Made by a program: the position numbers and the translations under genes. From Adiantum capillus-veneris (lineage: Eukaryota > Streptophyta > Polypodiopsida > Polypodiales > Pteridaceae): a stretch of DNA of 64,000 nucleotides. How positions within the stretch are numbered: the first letter of the stretch is position 1; every line of letters starts with the position of its first letter. Shown here piece after piece: positions 1 to 11,517 of the stretch. The stretch is from positions 81,697,760 to 81,761,759 of the forward strand of contig CM043948.1 of assembly GCA_014529385.2 (NCBI GenBank), read 5' to 3'. Under the pieces are notes generated by a model. The model searched no databases. It had not been told where the DNA came from and was given only the letters and a program-made list of their open reading frames with translations.

Positions 1-1747
1 TTTATTATTATTTTTTACTCATTATTCTAACACCATGTGCTCATTGAGCTAAAGTCCATGAATAGTCCATACACTAGTCCCACCATGTATATATTTCTTA
101 TTTCACAATAATCCTCCTATGCATGGGTCAAGGGAAACTTGAATGCTTTGTATTATAATATGACAAAGGAGGGGCTCACTCTTGGATGCATTGTAAATTC
201 AACAAAGGAGGGGGACTAAAAGACTTTTGCAGGCATAAAAAACAGGCTTTTGGTGAGAATTTTGGCACCTATCTCCACTCTGAATTTGGAGCGGTGGTTA
301 AAAAGAAAAAATATAGCCCACGCCTGAATCATCCCCAAATTTTTTCATGATTTTTGGAGCTACCAGCTGTGAGCTATGATTTTTTTAGTGGACCCCACTT
401 TTCCCATGCTATGCAGCCACATCTCTCTTCCACTTTATCATTTTCCTCTTTCACACACACTTCCACTCATCATCCCATCTCTCTCACCACTCTCTCTGCA
501 CACTACTCACCTTCTCCTCAACCTTGAAGAATAAGAGACAATGGTGAACTCATACCACACAATTCCATTCAAAATTGACCACCTAGTCTCATTTTTCCTC
601 CTCCAAATTACCCATATCTATCAAAAACCACAAAATTCAGCCTCTTCTCTTAAAAGACAGCATCATGGTGGTTGATTACTCAGCTTCAATTACTTGTCTC
701 TCAAGGAAGGTCAAGAGTGGAGAAAAAAATGTACCGTCAAAGCTAGTGGACCGTCAACAAGCGTCAAAATTGGCCCTACTCAAGACACTTGGAGCATCAA
801 CCTTGTAAGAAATCCACCTTTTCTTACCTCTTAAGAGTTTTTCTTCCTTATTTGTATCCTACATGGATACTCCCATTGTAAATATCCAATTCCATTTGTA
901 AATTAATACTAACTCTACTAACACTAACCCACTATGAAAAGTCCTATCACCTCCATTTCTCTCTCTCTCTTTCCCCACCAACTTCTTGATAATTCCAAGC
1001 AAAGAAATTAGATAAATTGCTGAAAATCTAACCCAACCATGGTTAGAGGAGTAACCCTAGCCTTCAAAATTGCTATAAAAGGAGGGTGTAGCTAGCATAA
1101 AAGGGGGGGAGCCATAAGCAAGAGCACTATGCTATAGCTTGAGAAGCCAAGCTCAACCTCTCTAGAAGGAGCTCTTGAGTGGAAGCTCATTGTCTTATGC
1201 ATGTGCATGTGTTGTAATAGGGGATTAGCAAGGGAAATCTATGCCATTGTAAGAGAGAGAGTGATCATTCAATTGAGAGTAGGAAATCTATCATTTCTCC
1301 TACTAGTGTAAGCCCAACATTCGCTGAATCAAGGAGGGTGGATTTGGACTAAGCTTGGATACTTTGTCTCCTTCCAACGTGAAGTAATGGACAACAATGA
1401 TGTGTAAGTGTCTTGGTGTTTTTTTGGTTAAGTTCTTGATAGCTTGTCTCTGGTGTTGTCATCAATCTAGCCATAAATCCCACATACTGTAAGAGGGCGA
1501 CAGGGTGGAGAGGACTCCTTGGCCTTAAGACAGTGATTGGGGTGGCTTTTCTTGTGATGTGTTGTGGTGAAATTTACGCAAGCTATGTTGAAAAGTACTA
1601 ATCTCACTTTGATTTGTCATGACAGATTTGTTAAGGTATTAATGCAACAAGCACCCCCTCCCCTTTCTCTCTCTTTCTTAAATATATAGTTGTGTTTGCT
1701 TGATCATTGCCGATACGTTTCAAAGCAGCCCGAGCACTATTCTCTCT

Positions 1748-1802
<55 letters not shown>

Positions 1803-2072
1803 CTCTCTCTCGTGTTTTAGTGTGTGAGAATATTCCATTGGTGTTAGGGTTAGTGTAAATTCCTTGCTTGTTTGTGGGTTGCTCTAACGATTCTCCTCTT
1901 TTGCGTTCTAGTTCGCTCTTAAACTAGGTGGTGCCCCTTGTGTAGTTGGGATTTGGCGGTGGGTTTGTTGTTTTGGTTTGTGTTGTGTTGTGCCCCAGCC
2001 CCATTGAGCAGCACGGGAGCCTTGAAGGGTGTCTAGAGGCCACTCTTCTTGTTGCCCGCCCCGGACCGCCTC
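1..2072 (+). repeat. 5' LTR (partial) of the Tat-like element
   Basis: Base 1 corresponds to about 9663 in the 3' LTR, so roughly 650 bases of the LTR lie before the window. It ends in CA at 2072, where similarity to the 3' copy stops. It holds a TATA box, a (CT)n run at about 1748-1811 and a purine- and pyrimidine-rich tail. Compared with the 3' LTR it shows many 1-3 base deletions, more than base substitutions. Confidence 0.92.
1074..1081 (+). promoter_or_regulatory. TATA box of 5' LTR
   Basis: TATAAAAG follows a conserved stretch present in both LTRs (second copy at 10759-10766). It lies about 1 kb before the LTR end, which implies a long R-U5 region. The promoter role is inferred from position and consensus only. 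Confidence 0.6.
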
Positions 2073-2100
2073 AATTTTCGTGCCCCCACTGAGGACGGAT
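2073..2100 (+). other. probable primer binding site
   Basis: The bases directly after the LTR read ATTTTCGTGCCCCCACTGAG. This resembles, with mismatches, the TTTGGCGCCCACCGTGGGG type of primer site I recall for Tat-lineage elements. It is neither the tRNA-Met site nor the tRNA-Asp site seen elsewhere in this window. The assignment rests mainly on position. Confidence 0.4.
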
Positions 2101-2148
2101 TGTGTATTTTTGTGTAGAATCAACCTTTAGCATAGTCAAGTAGTTTGC

Positions 2149-2361
2149 ATGAATCACGAAGCTTTGTATGATCCCTTCATACCCATTGCAAGGCAAAAGG
2201 TACACATAATTGTTAGTACTAAGTTGCAATTTCAACGTGTCATTCGTAGAATTTTAGGTCCTCTTAGGTTGGCCGAGATAAACGATTCAGTAAATCCTTT
2301 TATTTTGCCTCTCATTAGGTACGACCTTAGTTTGGACGTCTATATTTTTGTTTTGTTTTAA
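2149..2361 (+). CDS. leader ORF a1, unknown, duplicated
   Basis: A 70-codon ORF lies in the leader between LTR and gag. I do not recognise the product. Its second half (RVIRRILGPLRLAE..., then NPFILPLIRY...DVYIFVLF) aligns with the next ORF at 2383-2598 (RMVFMFGAQRAGE..., then NPVILPLINY...DVHVFILF), and both end at the same place. They are therefore two diverged copies of one unit. The similarity is clearest at protein level, which suggests the unit was once coding. There is no signal peptide or known motif. Confidence 0.45.
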   Translation: MNHEALYDPFIPIARQKVHIIVSTKLQFQRVIRRILGPLRLAEINDSVNPFILPLIRYDLSLDVYIFVLF

Positions 2362-2382
2362 GCATTAGGACATGCATAGGCC

Positions 2383-2598
2383 ATGGATAATGGCCCAGGA
2401 ATAGAGGTTTTTCCCTTTCATTTTACTCCACATATTAGAATAAACGTTGCAATTAGTAGAAAGATCCATTTTCAACAACGAATGGTGTTCATGTTTGGTG
2501 CCCAAAGAGCAGGAGAAATTCTTGCATCACCAAACCCTGTCATTCTACCTCTCATCAACTACACTTCTTTTGATGTACATGTGTTCATTTTATTTTAA
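2383..2598 (+). CDS. leader ORF a2, unknown, paralogue of a1
   Basis: A 71-codon ORF, the second copy of the unit at 2149-2361. The shared pattern is a basic middle, an RxGE/RxAE step, then PVILPLIxY and a hydrophobic end VHVFILF. It lies 21 bases downstream of its partner. Whether it is translated is unknown. It sits in the 5' leader of the retrotransposon, where such ORFs would be read before gag. Confidence 0.45.
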   Translation: MDNGPGIEVFPFHFTPHIRINVAISRKIHFQQRMVFMFGAQRAGEILASPNPVILPLINYTSFDVHVFILF

Positions 2599-2699
2599 AA
2601 TGAAGTGCAGCCCGGCAAAGTAGTGTGTATGTTTCTTTTTTCTTTGTCCAAGTTGTTACAAGAAACAAAAAAACGATCATTTATTCTAACTGGGAATGT

Positions 2700-3100
2700 G
2701 TGTGCAGTGAAAGTTCAATCCTTAGAGATCTAGCTCTATTACCAATTGAGTTGCAGGAGCAAGTAGTAAGGCGTCTCCCTCATAACAAGAGGGTGGTGAA
2801 GTTAAGACGGGGTCCTACGCGTGGATTCCATTTTCTCTTGTTGTTGGGCACTAAGGAAGACACGCATTCATCCAACTAGTGTGTGCCCTAAGATTGGTAA
2901 ATAGAGTGAAATTTGGCGTTTGGCGAGTGCATTTCACCATTGAGGAAGACTCTTCAGGAAACTTGCGGCCAGAGTTCATGCTTCATAGACTCACATTTGG
3001 TGAATTTTTCCCTCATTTGCGTCTTATTAATAGTCTTCCTTTCGCTTTCACAAAGGAGATAGGGAGCTATTCAGAGCTTGTCTTAATAAAGAGAGCATAG
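2700..3100 (+). pseudogene. F-box-like leader unit 1, split by one stop
   Basis: Two short ORFs (ending at 2879 and running 2879-3100) behave as halves of one coding unit. The first has LLPIELQEQVVRRLPHNKRV (about 2737-2800), close to the F-box pattern LPxELxxxIxxRLPxxxxV. The second continues CALRLVNRVKFGVWRVHF... and ends LTFGEFFPHLRLINSLPF. The whole unit repeats at 3236-3614 with the same order of motifs. The F-box reading is an inference from the short motif. Host F-box proteins are SCF ubiquitin-ligase adaptors, and capture by an LTR element would be unusual. Confidence 0.45.
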
Positions 3101-3235
3101 AGAAGATTGCAAATTTGTATAAATTCTCATCCTTCTCTACTTTCTATGACACTTTGTTCATAGAGACATTGTAAATCTCTTTATGCTTTTGAATGATTTA
3201 ACCATAATCCTAAGGAGTTTTTGTCCAGGAATTTT

Positions 3236-3614
3236 GTAGCACAAGTGGAGTCTTTAAATCTTGCAAACTTGATTGGACTTGATGAGGATGTTCTTTATGA
3301 AATTGTGAGAAGGTTGCCTCACTCCGACTGTGTGGAACTCGAAGGAAGGAGCTCCTAGTCAATTGCTACTTTCTCACGGCCTTCGACGAGCATGAAGATC
3401 TAGTTTTTATACAAACCGCTTGTGCATTGGGAATTGTAGAGCAAGTGCAATTTATCACTTGGGACGTGGTTGCTCTTTTGGATCCAGAAAATAAGTTCTA
3501 GAGATTTCTGTTTATCGCCTTAGCTTTGAAGAATTTCAACCCTTCTTAGAGCTCATCAATAGTCTACCTTTTGTTTTGATCAAACAAATCGAGACCTTAT
3601 TGAAGCTTGGATAG
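3236..3614 (+). pseudogene. F-box-like leader unit 2, frame broken
   Basis: The second copy of the unit at 2700-3100, read in three frame segments: NLANLIGLDEDVLYEIVRRL then PHSDCVEL (3236-3358); YFLTAFDEHEDLVFIQTACA then LGIVEQVQFITWDVV (3363-3500); and YRLSFEEFQPFLELINSLPF (3510-3590). Each segment matches unit 1 (VVRRLPH, CALRLVNRVKF, LTFGEFFPHLRLINSLPF). The first segment looks more like a canonical F-box than unit 1 does. Stops and frame changes make it a pseudogene. Confidence 0.45.
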
Positions 3615-3725
3615 CTGAAGAAGAAAACCTAGAGTGGTATTTTCTCACTTCTTCATTTGCAGGCGAGTGGTTCTAGATCTCTATTGTATCCCTTATTGTA
3701 ACTCATGTTGTAATCTTTCATAATA

Positions 3726-4891
3726 ATGGAGAGCCAACGCCAAATGTCTGGATATCCTCTTTTCTTTGGAGAGCCTGGAGAGGATGCAGAATTATTTTTA
3801 GCAAATTTCAAGATGTCTTGCCGTATCAAGAGGATAGTAACCGATCAAGAACGTGTAGAAATGTTTGAGGTGGTCCTTAGGAAAGATGCTAGTACTTGGT
3901 TTGACTCTTTGCCTGAGGAAGTTAAGGGGAATTACACAGAAGTTTTGAATCGTTTTAAGAGATATTTCTTTGATCCCCAAAACACTCAAAAACTATGGCA
4001 AGACATTGTTTCTCATAAGCAAAAAGACTTAGATGACTACTACTTGTACAAGCAAGAGTTTCTACGTCTTTGGGCTCTATGGATACGAAATGTTGCTAAC
4101 CCTGGTGATGGTGCAGAATTTTTAAAGAAGGAGAGGTTCATAGCCGGACTCTTTCCTGACCTTAAGGTAAAAGTTGAGGCGGGTGCACCTGCTACTTTTG
4201 ATGCAGCTGAAACTAGGGCTGCTGAGAAGTATAGGAAACTCAAGTGCTTAAGGGGAGAGGTTCCAATAGAAGGTCTTAGACCCAAAGGTAAGTCACAAGC
4301 ATCAACATCGAGGGAGCTTCCTGAGGTAACGGCGGCGGAAGTTGAGAAGTTAAACGAATCTTTAAGCAGCCTGTCAATTCACCTTGCACAAGCTGTAGGT
4401 CCAAAGGGACAAGCAAAGAAGTCTGAAGAGCGAGATCCACGACTAGGAGAGTCTTGCAATGTTGGAATTGCGGAGAGTCTGGACATGGGATGTATAATTG
4501 TCCTTGGCCCCGTGGGGAGCCAGGGAGGCCTAACTTGAATTACCCAGTGATGAATGCAGGTGAAGGAACTGGTCAACAACCAAGGCTTCTACAAAGGCCA
4601 AATGGACCAAGACCACCTCCACAAGGGGTAGAAGGAGTTCCACCTTTGCCAGATCCAAATGTGCATGTGGTAGAGGTGACAAATTCAAATGAGGTTGACA
4701 TGGAAGCCAATGGAATTAAGCGTGGCCGAGGAAAGGTAAAGAGAAAGAAGGAGTCACATCACAGAGTGACCATGGACAAGGCAAGAAGGCAAAGGAAACC
4801 AAGGAAACCAAGAGGACTCGACGTCGTATCAACCTCCAAGACTTCCCTCTTGGACATGGTATGGCTCCGTACAACTTGTTGGAAGACATGA
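3726..4891 (+). pseudogene. gag: gag of Tat-like element, frameshifted
   Basis: Gag is the capsid/nucleocapsid protein that packages the element's RNA. Residues ~1-170 (3726-4240) show a retrotransposon gag domain (FFGEPGEDAELFLANF, DASTWFDSLP, LNRFKRYFFDPQ, and a WQDIV...LDDYYLYKQEFLRLW helix region). The zinc knuckle CWNCGESGHGMYNC (about 4457-4500) is in another frame, so a frame change lies near 4450-4540. The tail after the knuckle is basic (GRGKVKRKKE), as expected for RNA binding. The start ATG at 3726 directly opens the gag domain. Confidence 0.8.
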
Positions 4892-5330
4892 GAGGTAAGG
4901 GTCCTGATATTTCATGGCCTCAATTTCTTGCATTATGTCCACAAGTTAGGAGGGATTTAACAAGGGCAGTTAGCACTAGGAGAAAGGTAAAAGAGAGTGT
5001 GCCTGTTGTAAAAATTGCACAAGCTGAAATGAATGAGGACATTACACCGGTGCTAGACTGTTACATCAAAGGGAGATTGGTTAGGAAAGGTCTAGTGGAT
5101 GGGGGTGCACAAATTTGCATCATGACAGAGGGACTCATGCAAAACTAGGCATGCACATCCATGAGACACCTGAAATTGGTCAAGATGGCAAACAATAGCA
5201 AGGCTAGGTGCGTAGGCATTTGTAAAAATGTTTTTGTGGAGGCCTTTGGCATTAAGAAGGCAGTGGATTTCTATGTCATGTCTACCAAGGGAATGGTTAC
5301 CCATTTATCCTAGGAAGACCATGGCTAATG
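4861..5330 (+). pseudogene. aspartic protease of Tat-like element
   Basis: The retroviral-type protease region, which cleaves the polyprotein. In 5040-5148 the sequence VLDCYIKGRLVRKGLVDGGA leads into QICIMTEGLM. DGGA stands for the usual D(T/S)GA active site, as is common in plant gypsy elements. The frame stops at 5148. The following bases still encode VKMANN- and ILGRPWL-like pieces (about 5170-5320) in shifted frames. It joins gag upstream and RT downstream. Confidence 0.7.
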
Positions 5331-6370
5331 AAAATGCGAGCTTTGCAGGATTGGGAGAGTGGAAAGCTAATTTGCAGGAATGAAAATCACAAGAAGGTTG
5401 TCTTTGACATGAAGGAGCAACGCCAAGAGGAGCTCCATGAAGAATCATCTCAAAGTGAGACGGAAGAAGGTTGGACCGATAGCACTTCAGAAGAAGAAAG
5501 TAGCGGCAGCATTACTGAAGAGGAGTCTTCCATCGAAGTCATGGGGGTAAGGTTTAAGCCAAGCAACCAAGAGACCTCTTGTCAAGGCTTGGAGGAGGTA
5601 GGTCCTCAAGAGAACGAAGGTGATCAAGATGAAGGGATGCTGGAAGGTATGCTATCAACAACACTTACAAAGGATGAAAGAGAGGAGTTCAAATGTGTGC
5701 TAAGGAAGTTTCCTAGGCTTTTTGCTAAAGACTACACCGATGTGCGTGGAGTAGATGCTGTTCAACACAAAATTGAGTTGAAGCCAGAGGCCACACCTAA
5801 GGCTCAGAAGCTACGAAGGCTAGGAGTCATCAAGGAGCAGGCTTTACTCAAGGAGGTAAGAAAGCTTCTAGCAGCAGGGTTCATTTATCCAGTGGAGAAT
5901 TCAGAGTGGGTCTCTCCTGTTGTTGTCACTCCTAGAAGAACGGCAAGTGGAGGGTGTGTGTGGATTACCGTCCCCTCAATGAGGCAACAAAGAGAGATCA
6001 CTTTCCCCTCCCATTCCAGGATGAGATACTAAATGAGGTAGCTGGTCATGAGAAGTACACTGTGTGCGATGGTTACTCAGGTTACTTTCAAATAGGGATT
6101 GCACTGGAGGATCAATTGAAAACAACCTTTATCACTCCTTGGGGTTGTTATGCTTTTAGAGTCATGCCATTTGGTCTGACAAATGCTCCTGCAACATTCC
6201 AACGTTTCATGAATATGGTGTTTCAAGCATTCTTTGGAAAGTCAATTAGGGTGTTCATTGATGATTTCTGTATTTATAGCTCAAAATCATTGCATCTACA
6301 AAGGGTAGAAGAAGGTTTAAAGAAGCTCTACGACATGGGAGGTCAACTCAACCCGACAAGTGCCATATAG
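5328..6370 (+). pseudogene. reverse transcriptase of Tat-like element
   Basis: Copies element RNA into DNA. An acidic linker (ESSQSETEEGWTD..., 5440-5640) precedes the RT fold. Recognisable RT blocks are the entry loop around 5850-5940 (PVENSEWVSPVVV), CVDYRPLNEATKRDHFPLPF (5957-6016), a palm block ending RVMPFGLTNAPATFQRFMN (about 6160-6216), and the catalytic FIDDF box (about 6257-6271). A frame change near 5950 separates the entry loop from the fingers, and the frame ends early at 6370. Confidence 0.85.
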
Positions 6371-6423
6371 GTGAGGATGAAGTAATCTTGCTTGGTCATT
6401 AAGTTTCTTACAAAGGCATTGAA

Positions 6424-7020
6424 GTGGATCCTTCGAAGGCAAAGGCTCTTATTGAGCTACCATCACCCAAGAGTCTTAAGGAGGTCATCTCATTCATTCA
6501 AAAGGTGAAGTATATGTCACGCTTCATTCACTTAGCCTCGGAGTTACTTCACCCTTTGCAAAAGTTGACACAACAAGTAGAATTTGCATGGTCTGATGAG
6601 CTTGAAGAGTACTTTTGTAACATTAAAGTCATTTTGTCAGAGCTACCAACACTCATGCCTCCTTGTTGGGAGTACACATTCTTTGTTAGCTCTAGTGCTG
6701 GGAAAGAAACAATTGGTGCTGTGTTGCTACAACAAGATCCCCACAGTACAAGGATGCGACCCATCTACTTTGCTAGTAGGGTCATGAATGCTTTGGAGAG
6801 AGACTACACAGAAGCAGAACTCATGATGCTTTCTCTCATGTTTGCGGTGAGAAAGTTTAGATCCTACCTGCTACCAAAACCTTTTGTAATTCTCACTGCA
6901 GAAATTTGTTCCCTTGGGTGTCATCTCAAATGAATCTTAGTACTAGGATCTCAAAGTGGATTATGGAGTTGCAAGAGTTTCAATACTCTTTCAAGGTAGA
7001 AGATAGTGTGCGTGCACAAT
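6424..7020 (+). pseudogene. RNase H (degenerate active site) of Tat-like element
   Basis: Directly follows RT, with the connection sequence PSKAKALIELPSPKSLKEV and then the RNase H fold. Where most gypsy RNases H have a catalytic aspartate in a YxDAS strand, this copy reads TFFVSSSAGKETIGAVLLQQ. Later landmarks (RPIYFASRVMNALERDYTEA, then ELMMLSLMFAVRKFRSYL) are preserved. Loss of the first aspartate fits Tat elements, where the additional downstream RNase H is thought to supply activity. The frame is lost after about 6930. Confidence 0.7.
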
Positions 7021-7063
7021 TGGCAGGGATTCTCACTTATAGGGTGCACGAAAGGAGATTAAG

Positions 7064-7516
7064 GTGCCTGAAGTAAAGACCCTACCATTGCCACCACCAA
7101 AAAGTATTCCTAATGCTTTTACTTTGTTCTTTGATGGAGCTTTTCGTCGAGCCACAGGAAAAGCAGGGGGAGGGCTAGTGTTGCTCAACCCAAGTGGAGA
7201 GGTGGTCATGAAAGAGAAGTTCAATCTACCAAGTTCAGCTAGCAACAATGAAGCAGAATATGACACTCTACTTCATGGTTTGAAGATGTGCATTGGCCAA
7301 GGGATACAACGCTCATGGTAAAGGGAGATGCACTTCTCATTGTTAAACAGATTTTAGGCATTTGGGCATGCAAGAATGAGAGCTTACGGACAAAAGTTCA
7401 TGCATTCGTAGATTGTTTAATCAATTTGAAGAAGTGCAACTATATCATATTCTAGGAAACATGAAGAAGATGCTGATTTACTTGCACAACAAGCCGTTGC
7501 ATGTGTAAAGAAAGAA
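7064..7516 (+). pseudogene. additional RNase H domain (Tat-lineage hallmark)
   Basis: A second RNase H of cellular/archaeal type. The ORF at 7064-7321 has TLFFDGAFRRATGKAGGGLV (first catalytic D in FDGA) and SNNEAEYDTLLHGLKM (catalytic E in NNEAEY). Past a frame change it continues KGDALLIVKQI and ends near DADLLAQQAV (about 7470-7500), which supplies the final aspartate region. Its place between the degenerate RNase H and integrase is diagnostic for the Tat lineage of plant Ty3/gypsy elements. Confidence 0.75.
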
Positions 7517-8882
7517 GTGCAGGTCATCATGGTGGCGGCTGCTGTGAAGCAACCGAGGTACCAGGGATTGGAGTCATTGGCTCCCATCATTGGCTACATT
7601 TTGGAGGGTGAGTTTCCACCAGACTTCACAAAAGCTCAGAAGAGGAGACTCATGAAGAAGGCAAGCGTATATCTCTTCCTAGAAGGCTCCCTCTATCAAA
7701 GAGGGAAGGATCAAGTGTGCAGACGAGTACCAACTATCAAGGAAATTCCAGCCATTCTAAAAGGTTTGCATGAAGAGGCATGTGGTGGTCATTTTGCCCA
7801 AGAATTAACTGTGAAGAAGATTTTGCTTTCGGGGTATGTTTGGCCAAGTTTGCATGTGGATGTTCAACATTGGTGTAAAAGCTGTCACACTTGTCAGATA
7901 AATGGAAATAGAAGGTTGGTGCATGGCCCGAGGCAAATAGTGCTTGCAAATGGACCCTTTGAAAAGTGGGGCATTGATGCTATGGGTCCTCTGCCTAGGA
8001 CAAAAAATGGTAAACTCTACATTCTAGTGGCTGTAGACTATATGACTAGGTGGGTGGAAGCAAAAGTGTGGCAAAGGTAAATGAGAAGACAGTGAGCAAA
8101 TTCGTCTACACTCACATTTGTTGTAGATTTGGCACACCTTTGGAGATTGTTTCTGATAATGGTCCAGGGTTTAGAAAAGGATTGCTCACAGAAGTTTGTG
8201 AAGAGCTTCACATTCTACATCGTCATAGCACACCATACTACCCACAGTCAAATGGTTTGGTGGAGAAGGCTAATGGTGTCATTGCAGGAATCATTAGAAA
8301 GATGGTGCAAAACAAGACAAAATTATGGGATGACTTCTTGGATGGTGCCTTGTGGGCGTATCGAACCACATATAGGGAAGCCACGGAGTTCACACCATTT
8401 CACTTGGTCTATGGTCAAGAGGCTTTACAGCCAATTGAGCTAAACATTCCAACAATGCGACTTCATGGCAAATCAGCACAAGATGATCAAGAGGTATGGA
8501 TGGATCGACTTCTTACTTAGTGGAGCTTGAGTGGAAAAGAGAAGCAGCATACGAGTGCTACAAGAGGAAAGCCACACAAGCGAAAGAAACGCACGACAAG
8601 AAACTGAAGGACAAAGGCATCAAGGAAGGAGAGCTTGTGCTAAGGTATGACAATCGACTTGACAATCGTTTTGATGCCAAGTTTGAAACTAGATGGCAAG
8701 GGCCATACATAGTCAAGAAGGCTTTCAATTCTAGTTACTATCAGCTTATGGACTTGAATGGTAAAGAGCACTCCAGGAAGGTAAACGGGTATCGCTTGAA
8801 GCCCTATTTGAGTCGCCTTCTACCAAAGGATCTACCAAAGATCTGTCCAAAGGCGCTGTCTCATGTAAGTATTGTTACATGA
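7517..8882 (+). pseudogene. integrase of Tat-like element, frameshifted
   Basis: Inserts the DNA copy into the genome. Residues from about 7755 form the HHCC zinc domain (LHEEACGGHF ... WCKSCHTCQING). The catalytic core follows: WGIDAMGPLP holds the first D (~7965), EIVSDNGPGF the second (~8150) and NGLVEKANGV the E (~8255). A frame change at about 8075 splits the core. The C-terminal part (8496-8882) carries the GPY/F motif in RWQGPYIVKKAFNSSYYQLM. No chromodomain is visible, as expected for a non-chromovirus. Confidence 0.88.
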
Positions 8883-9017
8883 AGCATGAGTGTAACTCCA
8901 GCCAAAATTCTGAGGGGCCAAACAATGAAGATCTCGTCAAGGACTCTGAAGCACTCTCTTTGGAAAAGATGCTCTATGATGGTACATGAATATACCATCA
9001 TCCAGGGGGAGGGCTAA
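8883..9017 (+). other. 3' noncoding tail and polypurine tract
   Basis: After the integrase frame ends there is a short noncoding stretch. The purine tract AGGGGGAGGG (about 9004-9013) lies directly before the LTR, where plus-strand DNA synthesis would be primed. Confidence 0.7.
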
Positions 9018-11456
9018 TGATAGCCGTTTTTTCGGCTTTGTAATTGCCACAGTGAGTTACCTCACCCTACCAAAATCACCCAAACACTGTGGCTATCCCT
9101 ACCATTTCACTGTAATGGCGTGCCGTGGAGTCACGGAACTTTTCCCATATTTCTTAATAAACCTCAGCTAGCTAGTCACTGGGCTAGGTGAGCCAAAAAT
9201 AATAATACTAATAATAATAATAAATAAATAAATAAAGTATATTATGGCCTCTTTGTGTGTAAATATTTTCATTGTATATAGGCCTAAATTTAGGGATTTT
9301 TTATAATTATTTTGGCATTTTTATTTAAATATTTTTCTACTTAGGTGTGTGTTTTATTAAACCTATGTACACCTTCTTTCATCCTCTTACACCATAATTA
9401 TATATATAATATATATATATATTATTTTATTTTATTTTTGCCAATATGTACATACTCTAACCTCATATTTTTCCTTTATACAAATCACTCTCACATTTTC
9501 ACCCTCACCCTCGTGAAAACAAAAATTGATTTTCTACTCATTGGTTACTTTTAATTATTATTTACTTGCATACATTTTCCTCTTTCACCAAAAAAATAAT
9601 TCAAGGAGGGACCATTTCATATGATTCCAATATCTTTCAATATCCATAACTCTCTCCATATTTTTATTATTTTTTTTTACTCATTATTCTAACACCATGT
9701 GCTCATTGAGCTAAAGTCCATGAATAGTCCATACACTAGTCCCACCATGTATATATTTCTTATTTCACCAATAATCCTCCTCCATGCATGGGTCAAGGGA
9801 AACTTGAATGCTTTGTATTATAATATGACAAAGGAGGGGCTCACTCTTGGATGCATTGTACAAATTCAACAAAGGAGGGGGCCACTAAAAGACTTTTGCA
9901 GGCATAAAAAAACAGGCTTTTTGGTGAGAATTTTGCACCTATTCCACTCTGAATTTGGAGCGGTGGTAAAAAGAAAAAATATAGCCCACGCCCTGAATAA
10001 TCACCCCAAATTTTTTCATGATTTTTGGAGCTACCAGCTGTGAGCTATGATTTTTTTAGTGGACCCCACTTTTCCCATGCTATGCAGCCACACTCTCTCT
10101 TCCACTTTATCATTTTCCTCTTTCACACACACTTCTCACTCATCATCCCCCATCTCTCTCACCACTCCTCTCTGCACACTACTCACCTTCTCCTCAACCT
10201 TGAAGAATAAGAGAAACCATGGTGAACTCATACCTCCCACACACAATTCCATTCCAAAATTGACCACCTAGTCTCATTTTTCCTCTCCAAATTACCCATA
10301 TCTATCAAAAAAACCACAAAATTCAGCCTCTTCTCTTAAAAGACAGCATCATGGTGGTTGATTACTCAGCTTCAATTACCTTGTCTCTCAAGGAAGGTCA
10401 AGAGTGGAGAAAAAATTGTACCGTCAAAGCTAGTGGACCGTCAACAAGCGTCAAAATTGGCCTACTCAAGACACTTGGAGCATCAACCTTGTAAGAAATC
10501 CACCTTTTCTTCCTCTTAAGAGTTTTTCTTCCTTATTTGAATCCTACATGGATACTCCCATTGTAAATATCCAATTCCATTTGTAATTTAATACTAACTC
10601 TACTAACACTAACCCACTATGAAAATCCTATCACCTCCATTTCTCTCCTCTCCTCTTTCCCCACCAACTTCTTGATAATTCCAAGCAAAAGAATTAGATA
10701 AATGCTGAAAATCTAACCCAACCATGGTTAGAGGAGTAACCCTAGCCTTCAAAATTGCTATAAAAGGAGGGTGTAGCTAGCATAAAAGGGGGGGGGAGCC
10801 ATAAGCAAGAGCACTATGCTATAGCTTGAGAAGCCAAGCTCAACTCTCTAGAAGGAGCTCTTGAGTGGAAGCTCATTGTCTTATGCATGTGCATGTGTTG
10901 TAATAGGGGATTAGCAAGGGAAATCTATGCCATTGTAAGAGAGAGAGTGATCATTCAATTGAGAGTAGGAAATCTATCATTTCTCCTACTAGTGTAAGCC
11001 CAACATTCGCTGAATCAAGGAGGGTGGATTTGGACTAAGCTTGGATACTTTGTCTCCCTTCCAACGTGAAGTAATGGACAACAATGATGTGTAAGTGTCT
11101 TGGTGTTTTTTTTGGTTAAGTTCTTGATAGCTTGTCTCTGGTGTTGTCATCAATCTAGCCATAAATCCCACATACTGTAAGAGGGCGACAGGGTGGAGAG
11201 GACTCCCCTGGCCTTAAGACAGTGATTGGGGTGGCTTTTCTTGTGATGTGTTGTGGTGAAATTTACGCAAGCTATGTTGAACAAGTACTAATCTCACTTT
11301 GATTTGTCATGACAGATTTGTAAGAAGGTATTAATGCAACAAGCACCCCCTCCCCCTTTCTCTCTTTCTTTCTTAAATATATAGTTGTGTTTGCTTGATC
11401 ATTGCCGATACGTTTCAAAGCAGCCCGAGCACTATCTCTCTCTCTCTCTCTCATCT

Positions 11457-11517
<61 letters not shown>

